This document shows, in pieces, positions 16,405 to 24,234 of a DNA stretch of 64,000 nt (positions within the stretch are counted from its first letter, which is position 1; each line of letters opens with the position of its first letter). The stretch spans positions 95,584 through 159,583 of the forward strand of contig NZ_VZRB01000005.1 in assembly GCF_008806595.1 (NCBI RefSeq). The letters run 5' to 3'. Position numbers and translations under genes: made by a program. Source of the stretch: Streptomyces luteolifulvus (GTDB lineage Bacteria; Actinomycetota; Actinomycetes; Streptomycetales; Streptomycetaceae). Under the pieces are notes generated by a model, which saw only the letters and a list, made by a program, of their open reading frames with translations, was not told where the DNA came from and made no database searches.

Positions 16405-17706
16405 ATGGCGGATGCGACGGACCTGCTGGACGCGGGGGAACGGCTCGACGCGGAGGCGTTGCGGGCGGTGCAGCTGGAGCGGCTGCGGGCCTCGCTGCGC
16501 CACGCGTACGCCCATGTGCCCTTCTACCGGGAGTCCTTCGACCAGGCCGGGGTACGACCCGACGACTGCCGCTCGCTCGCCGATCTGGCCCGCTTCCCCT
16601 TCACCACCAAGGCGGACCTGCGGGAGAACTACCCGTACGGCATGTTCGCCGTGCCCCGTGACCGCATCCGCCGTATCCACGCCTCCAGCGGCACCACCGG
16701 ACGCCCCACGGTGGTCGGCTACACGGACAGCGACCTCGCGCTGTGGTCCGACATGGTGGCCCGTTCGATCCGGGCGGCGGGCGGACGGCCCGGGGACACG
16801 GTACATGTGGCCTACGGCTATGGGTTGTTCACCGGGGGCCTCGGCGCCCACTACGGTGCCGAACGCCTCGGCTGTACGGTCGTCCCCGCGTCCGGCGGTA
16901 TGACGGCCCGCCAGGTCCAGCTGATCCAGGATCTCCAGCCCGGGATCATCATGGTGACGCCGTCCTACATGCTGACGATCCTCGACGAGTTCGAACGGCA
17001 GGGCGTCGATCCGCGCGGCACCTCGCTGCGCGTGGGCGTCTTCGGCGCGGAGCCCTGGACCGAGCGGATGCGCGAGGAGATCGAGGAGCGGTTCGCGATC
17101 GACGCCGTCGACATATACGGGCTGTCGGAGGTGATCGGCCCGGGGGTCGCACAGGAGTGTGTGGAGACCAAGGACGGTCTGCACATCTGGGAGGACCACT
17201 TCTTCCCGGAGGTCGTCGACCCGGTCACCGGGGAGGTGCTGCCGGACGGCGAGAAGGGCGAGCTGGTCCTCACCTCGCTCACCAAGGAGGCGATGCCCGT
17301 CGTCCGGTACCGGACCCGGGATCTGACGAGGCTGCTGCCGGGCACGGCACGCGTGTTCCGGAGGATGGAGAAGGTCACGGGCCGCAGCGACGACATGGTG
17401 ATCGTGCGCGGGGTGAACCTCTTCCCCACGCAGATCGAGGAGATCGTGCTCCGCACGCCGGGTGTCGCGCCCCACTTCCAGCTCCGGCTCACCCGCGAGG
17501 GCCGTCTCGACGCCCTCACCGTACGCGCGGAGGCCCGGCCCGGCGCCGCTCCCGACGTCCGGGACGCGGCCGCGCGGGCGATCGCGGCGGCCGTGAAGGA
17601 CGGCATCGGCGTGTCGGTGACGGTGGAGATCGTCGAACCGGAGTCGCTGGAACGCTCGGTGGGCAAGATCCGGCGCATCGTGGACCTTCGCCCGCGGCAG
17701 GAGTGA
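16405..17706 (+). CDS. Phenylacetate-CoA ligase family protein (PaaK-like)
   Basis: A 433-residue ligase of the PaaK family, about the family's usual length. The start at 16405 (MADATDLLDAGERLD) is preferred over 16375 because GAGGGA lies upstream. Motifs: HVPFYRESFDQAG, P-loop HASSGTTGRPTVVGYT, GVFGAEPWTERM, DIYGLSEVIGPGVAQEC, RTRDLTRLLPG and GRSDDMVIVRGVNLFP, with a final lysine in ERSVGKIRRI. It makes phenylacetyl-CoA or another aryl-CoA from acid, ATP and CoA. No paaABCDE genes are nearby, so it may serve a different aromatic acid or supply a CoA ester for another pathway. Confidence 0.88.
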   Translation: MADATDLLDAGERLDAEALRAVQLERLRASLRHAYAHVPFYRESFDQAGVRPDDCRSLADLARFPFTTKADLRENYPYGMFAVPRDRIRRIHASSGTTGRPTVVGYTDSDLALWSDMVARSIRAAGGRPGDTVHVAYGYGLFTGGLGAHYGAERLGCTVVPASGGMTARQVQLIQDLQPGIIMVTPSYMLTILDEFERQGVDPRGTSLRVGVFGAEPWTERMREEIEERFAIDAVDIYGLSEVIGPGVAQECVETKDGLHIWEDHFFPEVVDPVTGEVLPDGEKGELVLTSLTKEAMPVVRYRTRDLTRLLPGTARVFRRMEKVTGRSDDMVIVRGVNLFPTQIEEIVLRTPGVAPHFQLRLTREGRLDALTVRAEARPGAAPDVRDAAARAIAAAVKDGIGVSVTVEIVEPESLERSVGKIRRIVDLRPRQE

Positions 17707-17730
17707 GCGAGCCGGCCGGACGGGTGGGGC

Positions 17731-18042
17731 TCAGCGCTCGCCGTACGTCTCGTCGCCCGTGATCAGCGCGGTCCGCGGCGGGCCGCCGTCCGGCGGGACG
17801 AGCTTGGGCGTCAGGGTGACGGTGATGCGCTGCGTCTGCGCGTGCGCGTACTTACCGTCCGCCCCCGCGTCCACGACCCACAGCCGGACCTTGGAGTGGG
17901 CCCCTGCCTCACGGCTGACGGCGACGGTCGCCTCGATCTCCACCGGGCCGAGCTCGAACCGGACGGTCTCGCCGGCTCCGTCCGCGAGCGAGTCGGTCAG
18001 CTGCTGCCTCAACTCACGGATCACCTCGGAGAGTTCGATCAC
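17731..18042 (-). CDS. Trypsin-co-occurring domain 2 (trypco2) family protein
   Basis: A 103-residue protein starting VIELSEVIRELRQQLTDSL, followed by FELGPVEIEATVAVSREAGA, VRLWVVDAGADGKYA and TQRITVTLTPKL. This matches the trypco2 pattern: an N-terminal helix, then a beta-sandwich with the GPVExE motif. The GTG at 18042 overlaps the stop of the acyl-CoA synthetase upstream. Trypco2 domains are usually encoded with trypsin-like proteases or other effectors in predicted conflict systems; here the only partner is a fatty acyl-CoA ligase. Function is unknown. Confidence 0.7.
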   Translation of the reverse strand: MIELSEVIRELRQQLTDSLADGAGETVRFELGPVEIEATVAVSREAGAHSKVRLWVVDAGADGKYAHAQTQRITVTLTPKLVPPDGGPPRTALITGDETYGER

Positions 18043-19541
18043 GCGTTCCTCCCGAACCGGTCCCTCAGCTCCCGCTTGAGGATCTTTCCGCTGGCGTTGC
18101 GCGGCAGTTCGTCCACGAACACGACCCGTTTCGGCGCCTTGAAGCGGGCGAGCTTCTCGCGGGCGTGCGCGACGAGTTCGTCCTCGGTGACCTCGCCGCG
18201 CGGCACGACGACCGCGGTGACGGCCTCGATCCACCGCTCGTCGGGCAGACCGATCACGGCCACCTCGGCGACGGCGTCGTGGGTGTACAACGCGTCCTCG
18301 ACCTGACGGGAAGCAACCAGCACACCACCGGAGTTGATGACGTCCTTCACCCGGTCGACGATCGTGAAGTAGCCGTGCGCGTCGCGGACCGCGAGGTCGC
18401 CGGAGTGGAACCAGCCGTCGCGGAAGGCCGCGGCCGTCTCCTCGGGCTTGTCCCAGTAGCCCTCGCACAGCTGCGGAGAACGGTAGACGATCTCGCCGGG
18501 TGTGCCGTCGGGCACGTCCTTGCCGTCCTCGTCGACGACCCGCGCGTCCACGAACAGGACGGTCCGGCCGCAGGAGTCCATCCGGCCCTTGTGCTCCTCG
18601 GGTGCCAGGACGGTGGCCAGGGGGCCGATCTCGCTCTGCCCGAAGCAGTTGTAGAGGGCCAGCTCGGGCAGCCGCTCCCGCAGCCGCTCCAGAACGGGCA
18701 CCGGCATGATCGACGCCCCGTAGTAGGCCTTCCGCAGCCCGTCGAGGCGGCGGGTCGCGAAGTCGGGGCGGTGGGACAGGCCGATCCAGACGGTGGGCGG
18801 GGCGAAGACGCTGTCCACGCGGTCGGCCTCGATCAGGTCGAGGAGCAGATCGCCGTCCGGCGCGTCGACGATGATGTTGGTGGCCCCGACCGCCAGGTAC
18901 GGCAGCAGGAACACATGCATCTGCGCGGAGTGGTACAGCGGCAGCGCGTGCACGGGCCGGTCGCCCGCGCCGAGGTCGAGGGCGGTGATCGCGCTCAGGT
19001 ACTCGTGCACCAGGGCGCGGTGGGTCATCATCGCGCCCTTCGGCAGGGCCGTCGTACCGGAGGTGTACAGCAGCTGCACGAGGTGGTCGGTGCGCGGTTC
19101 GGGACCGTCGTGGGCGGGGGCCGTGGCCTGCAGCGCCAGCAGCGAGCCGGCGGCGTCGCGCAGGGGCACCGTACGGACGGTGCCGGGGAGCCGCCCGGCC
19201 AGGGCCGGGTCGGTGAGGACCAGGGAGCTGCCCGACTGGCCGACGATGTACGCGAGGTCGTCGCCGGTGAGGTGGTGGTTCACCGGCACGTGCACCAGGC
19301 CCGCACGGGCGCAGGCGAGGAAGCCGATGAGGTACGCGTCCGAGTTGTGGCCGTAGGCGCCGACCCGGTCGCCGGGGGCGAGGCCCTGGTCGAGCAGCAC
19401 GCTCGCCGCGCGGGAGACGGCCTCGTCGAGTTCGCCGTACGTCCAGGAGCGGTCGCCGTATTCGACGGCGACGCGCGCCGGGGTGCGTCGGGCGCTGCGG
19501 CGCAGCACCCCGTCAACTGTGCTGCCGTGTCCGGGCGTCAT
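18039..19541 (-). CDS. Fatty acyl-CoA synthetase (FadD17-sized)
   Basis: A 500-residue ANL enzyme. Motifs: P-loop LLYTSGTTALPKGAMMTH, LYNCFGQSEIGP, GWFHSGDLAVRDAHGYF, DRVKDVINSGG and the closing lysine in NASGKILKREL. AAGGA lies 11 bases before the ATG. It activates a fatty or side-chain acid to its acyl-CoA. Length and the neighbouring side-chain genes invite comparison with FadD17 of the KstR regulon, but ANL enzymes cannot be told apart by reading alone. Its stop overlaps the trypco2 gene start by four bases. Confidence 0.85.
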   Translation of the reverse strand: MTPGHGSTVDGVLRRSARRTPARVAVEYGDRSWTYGELDEAVSRAASVLLDQGLAPGDRVGAYGHNSDAYLIGFLACARAGLVHVPVNHHLTGDDLAYIVGQSGSSLVLTDPALAGRLPGTVRTVPLRDAAGSLLALQATAPAHDGPEPRTDHLVQLLYTSGTTALPKGAMMTHRALVHEYLSAITALDLGAGDRPVHALPLYHSAQMHVFLLPYLAVGATNIIVDAPDGDLLLDLIEADRVDSVFAPPTVWIGLSHRPDFATRRLDGLRKAYYGASIMPVPVLERLRERLPELALYNCFGQSEIGPLATVLAPEEHKGRMDSCGRTVLFVDARVVDEDGKDVPDGTPGEIVYRSPQLCEGYWDKPEETAAAFRDGWFHSGDLAVRDAHGYFTIVDRVKDVINSGGVLVASRQVEDALYTHDAVAEVAVIGLPDERWIEAVTAVVVPRGEVTEDELVAHAREKLARFKAPKRVVFVDELPRNASGKILKRELRDRFGRNA

Positions 19542-19651
19542 GACACATGATCCTTCATCCGCGGCCGGGGGAGGTCAAGACGCCCGGCCGCGGGAGACCG
19601 ACCCGTTGGTACGCTCAACCGCTCCTTCCCTCAATGACGTTGGGAGGCACC

Positions 19652-20389
19652 TTGCGCACCTGCACCCACACTCGCATTCCCGCTCGCACTCGCACCCGCC
19701 TGAGACGGCTCGTCGTCGCCGCCGTCGCCCTGCTCACCGCGGCCACCGCTCTGCCGGCGGCCGCGGAGACCGGGGAACGCCGGGCCCATCCGTCCCACGG
19801 CGGGCTGTCCGCCGTCATCCGCTACACCGGCAGCCGGGGCGCCCTGCTCTTCGACCGGTTCTGGCGGAAGCTGACGGCGGCCGTGCCGGCCGCCCAGTTG
19901 TGGAAGGTGCCGTTCTCGGCGGCGGACCCCGTCCGCACCCCGAACGGCCTCAACACGGACGCGCCGGGGTTCGCCACATCCCTCGCCGACGTGACGGCGG
20001 AGTTGCGGGCGGCGGGCATCCCGCTGGACGCCCGGCTCGGTGAGCACCAGTTCGTCGTACGCGACGGCCGGCGCATCCCGGTTCCGGGCGGTACGGAGTC
20101 CCTGGGCGTGTGGAACAAGGTCGAGCCCGTCTGGAACCCGGCGGGCGGCTGCTACTCCGAGGTGACGTCCGGCTCCAGCTACATCCAGGCCGTCGGCTGG
20201 GACGGCGGCCGCTGCCCGGTCGCCCGCACGCTGCTGACGTACTCCCAGTCCTCCGACGTCGGCTCGCCGCACCACAGTGACCAGACGCGGCTGTTCTCCC
20301 GGGAGAAGTGGGTGACGTCCCGGTTCTGCGAGAAGGACATCCTGTCCTCGCCCGCGTTGAAGGTGGTCCGGGTGGCCGAGCGCCGGTGA
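19652..20389 (+). CDS. Secreted penicillin-acylase-like C-terminal fragment
   Basis: A 245-residue secreted protein. The TTG at 19652 follows GGGAGG; the ATG at 19634 has no ribosome site. A signal peptide (TRLRRLVVAAVALLTAATALPAAA) comes first. The rest resembles only the C-terminal part of the beta subunit of penicillin / acyl-homoserine-lactone acylases: SSYIQAVGWDGGRCPVARTL then TYSQSSDVGSPHHSDQTRLF. The Ser nucleophile, spacer and alpha subunit are absent (full acylases are about 700-800 residues), so catalysis by the usual mechanism is not possible. It may be a relic or a binding protein. A strong terminator follows. Confidence 0.7.
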   Translation: MRTCTHTRIPARTRTRLRRLVVAAVALLTAATALPAAAETGERRAHPSHGGLSAVIRYTGSRGALLFDRFWRKLTAAVPAAQLWKVPFSAADPVRTPNGLNTDAPGFATSLADVTAELRAAGIPLDARLGEHQFVVRDGRRIPVPGGTESLGVWNKVEPVWNPAGGCYSEVTSGSSYIQAVGWDGGRCPVARTLLTYSQSSDVGSPHHSDQTRLFSREKWVTSRFCEKDILSSPALKVVRVAERR

Positions 20390-20412
20390 CGGCAGCGCGA
20401 TGAACGGCACTG

Positions 20413-20453
20413 TGGCCCCGCCCCGTGTGACGTCCTCACCTGGGGCGGGGCCA
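20413..20453. terminator. Bidirectional 12-bp stem terminator
   Basis: TGGCCCCGCCCC (20413-20424) pairs exactly with GGGGCGGGGCCA (20442-20453), with a 17-base loop. It sits between the convergent acylase-like and sigma-factor genes and can serve both. Confidence 0.85.
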
Positions 20454-20463
20454 TATGCGGCCA

Positions 20464-21315
20464 TCAGGCCGGGATGTGGGCCAGCTTGTCCCGGTTGAGT
20501 ACCGCGTAGACGCCGTCGACACAGTCGTCGTACACGTCGATGATGACGAGCTGGTCGGCGCCGTCGAGGGTGACGGCGAGCGCGGGGCGGCCGTTGACGT
20601 CCACCAGGCGCGAGGTGCCCTGCGGGTAGCGGGCGACCAGGCCCCTGACGAACGCGACGACCTGCTCCCAGCCCGCGACCGGCCGCAGCGCCGCCCTCGC
20701 TCTGCCGCCGCCGTCGCTCCAGGCGACGGCGTCGTCCGTGAGCAGCCCGGCCAGTCCGGCCAGGTCTCCGCTCTGCGCGGCCTCCAGGAACTGGGTCAGC
20801 AGCTTGGCGTGGGCGTCCTCGGAGAGGGTGAACCGGTCGCGCCCGGCGGCGACACGGCGCACGGTGCGCAGATGCATCTGGCGGCAGCTCGTCACGGTCG
20901 TGTCCAGAATGCGGGCGACGTCCCCGTACGGCACGTCGAAGGCCTCCCGCAGCACGAACACCACCCGCTCCGGCGGTGACAGACGCTCCATCAGATGCAG
21001 CGTCGGGTATGCGACGGTGTCACGCAGTCCGGCGGTGTCGAGCGGGCCCAGCGCGTCGGTGGCCACCGGTTCGGGGAGCCAGGGCCCGATGTACGCCTCG
21101 CGGGCCGCCCGCGCCGACCCCAGCCGGTCCAGGGCGAGGCGCGTGACGGCCGCGAAGAGGAAGGCCCGGGGTTCGCGGGTCCCGGCGCGATCGGCGGCCG
21201 GCCACCCTGCGCCGGCCTCCTGGACGACGTCCTCGGCGTCCGACATGCTGCCGAGCAGCCGATAGGCGAGCCCGAGCAGTAAAGGGCGGTACGACTCGAA
21301 CGATTCCGTCTCCAA
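20464..21315 (-). CDS. ECF41-type RNA polymerase sigma factor (SigJ-like)
   Basis: A 283-residue ECF sigma factor with a C-terminal SnoaL-like extension. Region 2 is FESYRPLLLGLAYRLLGSMSDAEDVVQEA; region 4 includes LSPPERVVFVLREAFDVPY and SCRQMHLRTVRR. Signature motifs of ECF41 are present: WLPEP in the linker, DGGGR, and NRDKLAHIP at the end (usual form NPDKL). The start is TTG with GGAAGGA upstream. In ECF41 the SnoaL-like tail controls activity in place of an anti-sigma factor. The usual partner, a carboxymuconolactone decarboxylase-like or oxidoreductase gene, is not adjacent here. Confidence 0.9.
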   Translation of the reverse strand: METESFESYRPLLLGLAYRLLGSMSDAEDVVQEAGAGWPAADRAGTREPRAFLFAAVTRLALDRLGSARAAREAYIGPWLPEPVATDALGPLDTAGLRDTVAYPTLHLMERLSPPERVVFVLREAFDVPYGDVARILDTTVTSCRQMHLRTVRRVAAGRDRFTLSEDAHAKLLTQFLEAAQSGDLAGLAGLLTDDAVAWSDGGGRARAALRPVAGWEQVVAFVRGLVARYPQGTSRLVDVNGRPALAVTLDGADQLVIIDVYDDCVDGVYAVLNRDKLAHIPA

Positions 21316-21432
21316 CTTGCCTGTCCTTCCGGCGTGTTCGGCGTGCGGTGCGGGAACCAGTCAACTCGCCGGTGAACCCGCCGCGCCAGAAGGCATAACA
21401 AGGCATCCCGTTCCGGGCGAGCGCGGGCGCGG

Positions 21433-22995
21433 TCACACGGGCCGGGTGCGGCCCTCCCAGTACGGCTCACGCAGCCGCCGCTTGTACAGCTTGCCGTTGG
21501 GATCGCGCGGCATCTCCGCCATGAAGTCGACGCTCCTCGGCCGCTTGTAGCCGGCGAGCTGCCCGGAGCAGTGGTCGAGGATCGCGGCGGCGAGGGCCGG
21601 GCCGGGCTCGTGGCCGGGCGCGGGTTCAACGACGGCCTTGACCTCCTCGCCCCAGTCGTCGTGCGGGATGCCGAAGACGGCCGCGTCGGCGACGGCGGGG
21701 TGGGCGAGCAGGACGGACTCGATCTCGGCCGGGTAGATGTTGACCCCGCCCGAGATGATCAGGTCGATCTTGCGGTCGCGGAGGAAGAGGTAGCCGTCGT
21801 CGTCCAGACAGCCGAGGTCGCCGACGGTGAAGAAGTCGCCGATCCGGTTCTTCCTCGTCTTCGTCTCGTCCTTGTGGTACGAGAAGCCGCCGGTGTTCAT
21901 CTTGAGGTAGACGGTGCCGAGTTCACCGGGCGGCAGCCGGTTGCCGTCGTCGTCGAAGATCGCGAGTTCGCTGATGGGCCAGGCCTTGCCGACCGTGCCG
22001 GGTTTCTTCAGCCAGTCCTCGGCGGTCGCGAACGCTCCACCGCCCTCGCTGGCCGCGTAGTACTCCTCCACACAGTGGCCCCACCAGTCGATCATGGCCC
22101 GTTTGACGTGGTCGGGGCAGGGGGCGGCGCCGTGGATGGCGTGCCGCATGGACGAGACGTCGTACGACCGCCGGGTGTCCTCCGGGAGGGCGAGCAGCCG
22201 GTGGAACTGGGTCGGGACCATATGGGTGTGCGTGCAGCGGTGTGTGTCGATGAGGCGCAGCATCTCCTCGGGCGTCCACCTGTCCATCAGCACCAGCCGG
22301 TGCCCTAGGTGCAGGGACGCGCCCGCGAACTGGAGTACGGCGGTGTGGTAGAGCGGCGAGCAGACCAGGTGCACATTGTCGTCGAACGGCTTGATGCCGA
22401 AGATGCCGAGGAAGCCACCGAGATAGGCCTCCTCGGGAGGCTTGCCGGGCAGCGGGCGCCGGATGCCGCGGGGGCGGCCGGTGGTGCCCGAGGTGTAGTT
22501 CATGACCCAGCCGAGGGTGCGGCCGTCGGGCTCCGACTCCGGCTGTCCGTCGAGGAGTTCGGCGTACGGGCGGAATCCCGCCACCCGGCCCACGGCGTAC
22601 CGGTGCGTGGCCGGGAGGCCGGCCTCGTCGGCGGCGTGGCATGCCGGCCCGGCGAACCGCTCATGGGCGATGAGCACCTTGGCACCCGAGTCGGCGACGA
22701 TCCAGCCGATCTCGGGGCCGACGAAATGGTGGTTGACGGGCACGAGATAGAAGCCGGCCTGGGAGGCGGCCAGATACGCGGCGAAGAACTCGGGCCCGTT
22801 GGGCAGGACGACCGCGAAGGCGTCGCCGCGCTCCAGTCCGGCGGCGCGCAGGCCGTGGACGAGGCGGTTGGCGGCGGCGTGCAGCCGGCCGGCGGTCCAC
22901 TCCTCGCCGTCGGGGGCGACGAGGACCGTGCGGTCGGGGTCGCGGGTGGCCTGGGCCCAGAAGCCGACGGGGGGTGTGTTCACCGAAGTGCTCAC
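21433..22995 (-). CDS. Acyl-CoA synthetase
   Basis: A 520-residue ANL ligase. The GTG at 22995 overlaps the stop of the flavoprotein gene upstream (GTGA), which rules out the longer frame. Motifs: P-loop NYTSGTTGRPRGIRRPLPGK, YYAASEGGGAF, GDFFTVGDLGCLDDDGYLF, DRKIDLIISGGVNIYPAEIE and a final lysine in DPNGKLYKRRL. The GIRR variant of the P-loop and the SPLYHTA motif are seen in steroid or bile-acid CoA-ligase-like enzymes, but substrate cannot be fixed by reading. Translational coupling to the nitronate monooxygenase-type gene suggests a shared pathway. Confidence 0.87.
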   Translation of the reverse strand: MSTSVNTPPVGFWAQATRDPDRTVLVAPDGEEWTAGRLHAAANRLVHGLRAAGLERGDAFAVVLPNGPEFFAAYLAASQAGFYLVPVNHHFVGPEIGWIVADSGAKVLIAHERFAGPACHAADEAGLPATHRYAVGRVAGFRPYAELLDGQPESEPDGRTLGWVMNYTSGTTGRPRGIRRPLPGKPPEEAYLGGFLGIFGIKPFDDNVHLVCSPLYHTAVLQFAGASLHLGHRLVLMDRWTPEEMLRLIDTHRCTHTHMVPTQFHRLLALPEDTRRSYDVSSMRHAIHGAAPCPDHVKRAMIDWWGHCVEEYYAASEGGGAFATAEDWLKKPGTVGKAWPISELAIFDDDGNRLPPGELGTVYLKMNTGGFSYHKDETKTRKNRIGDFFTVGDLGCLDDDGYLFLRDRKIDLIISGGVNIYPAEIESVLLAHPAVADAAVFGIPHDDWGEEVKAVVEPAPGHEPGPALAAAILDHCSGQLAGYKRPRSVDFMAEMPRDPNGKLYKRRLREPYWEGRTRPV

Positions 22996-24119
22996 GACTG
23001 GCCGCTCCTTCCGGCGATGCGGTTGATGCGGTCGACGGCCCGCTCGAAGCCCCGGGTGAGGTCGTCGAAGACGGCCTGGACGCTGCGTTCGCTCGTCATG
23101 CGTCCGACGATCTGGCCGACGGGTGTGCCGAGCAGCGGCTCGACCTCGTACTTCTGAATGCGCGAGACGGCCTCGGCGACAAGCAGTCCCTGCAGGGGCA
23201 TGGGGAGGGGGCCGGGTCCGTCCGGGTCGTCCCAGGCGTCGGTCCACTCGGTGCGCAGCTGGCGCGCCGGCTTGCCGGTCAGGGCGCGGGAGCGGACGGT
23301 GTCGCCGGATCCGGCGGCGAGCAGTTTGCGGGTCAGGGCGGACGAGTGGAGATCGGCCTCTGTGGTGGTCAGCCAGATGGAGCCGAGCCACACTCCCTGC
23401 GCGCCCAGACTGAGTGCGGCAGCCATCTGCTGCCCGCTGCCGATGCCGCCCGCGGCCAGCACCGGCAGCGGATCCACGGCCTCGACGACCTCGGGGGTGA
23501 GCACCATGGAGGCGATCTCGCCGGTGTGGCCGCCGGCCTCGTAGCCCTGGGCGACGACGATGTCGATGCCCGCCTCCGCGTGTTTGCGGGCGTGCCGGGC
23601 GCTGCCGGCGAGCGCGGCGACCAGCACATCGCGCTCATGGGCGCGGGCGACGACATCGGCCGGCGGGGAGCCGAGCGCGTTGGCGAGCAGCCTGATCGGG
23701 TAGTCGAAGGCGACGTCCAGCTGGGTGCGGGCGACCTGCTCCATCCACCCGGTGATGCGCCAGCCGGACGCCTCGCCCTCGGCGAGCTCGGGCACGCCGT
23801 ACTTGGCGAGGGTGTCGGCGACGAACTGCCGGTGCCCCTCGGGGATCATCGCCTCGGCATCGGCCTCGGTCAGTGTCCGATGTTCCGGGGCCTCGGCGTT
23901 CTTCGCGGGCATGACGACGTCCAGGCCGTAGGGCCTGCCGTCGACGTGCGCCTCGATCCAGTCGAGGTCGCGCTTGAGGTCGTCGGGGGCGGTGTAGCGG
24001 ACCGCGCCGAGCACGCCGAACCCGCCGGCCCGGCTGATGGCCGCGGCGACGGCGGGGAACGGCGTGAAGCCGAAGAGGGCGTGCTCGGCTCCCAGTTGGT
24101 TGCTCAGCTCCGTCTGCAT
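22992..24119 (-). CDS. NAD(P)H-dependent flavin oxidoreductase / nitronate monooxygenase family
   Basis: A 375-residue TIM-barrel FMN enzyme. Motifs: AAAISRAGGFGVLGAVRY, VVMPAKNAEAPEH, VAQGYEAGGHTGEI with the family histidine, PVLAAGGIGSGQQMAAALSLGAQGVWLGS (phosphate binding). A mycobacterial relative (Rv3553) lies among sterol catabolism genes, and this gene is coupled to an acyl-CoA synthetase, so an acyl-CoA-linked redox step is plausible. Nitronate oxidation is the generic family activity. The operator-like repeat at 24162-24178 lies 43 bases upstream. Confidence 0.85.
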   Translation of the reverse strand: MQTELSNQLGAEHALFGFTPFPAVAAAISRAGGFGVLGAVRYTAPDDLKRDLDWIEAHVDGRPYGLDVVMPAKNAEAPEHRTLTEADAEAMIPEGHRQFVADTLAKYGVPELAEGEASGWRITGWMEQVARTQLDVAFDYPIRLLANALGSPPADVVARAHERDVLVAALAGSARHARKHAEAGIDIVVAQGYEAGGHTGEIASMVLTPEVVEAVDPLPVLAAGGIGSGQQMAAALSLGAQGVWLGSIWLTTTEADLHSSALTRKLLAAGSGDTVRSRALTGKPARQLRTEWTDAWDDPDGPGPLPMPLQGLLVAEAVSRIQKYEVEPLLGTPVGQIVGRMTSERSVQAVFDDLTRGFERAVDRINRIAGRSGQS

Positions 24120-24161
24120 GGGCGCAGAATGCCGCAGTCCTCCGGATGACGGAAGGCCTAT

Positions 24162-24178
24162 TCTGATGCTCTGTCAGA
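24162..24178. promoter_or_regulatory. Inverted repeat TCTGAT-N5-GTCAGA
   Basis: TCTGAT (24162-24167), GCTCT, GTCAGA (24173-24178): five of six arm positions pair, with the same spacing as the perfect repeat at 11522-11538. It lies just upstream of the flavin oxidoreductase / acyl-CoA synthetase operon. Confidence 0.5.
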
Positions 24179-24234
24179 TTCCCGTCATGTTCCACTCCCG
24201 GCGTCGGAGGGCGGATGAGGGGCCGAGCCACGGC

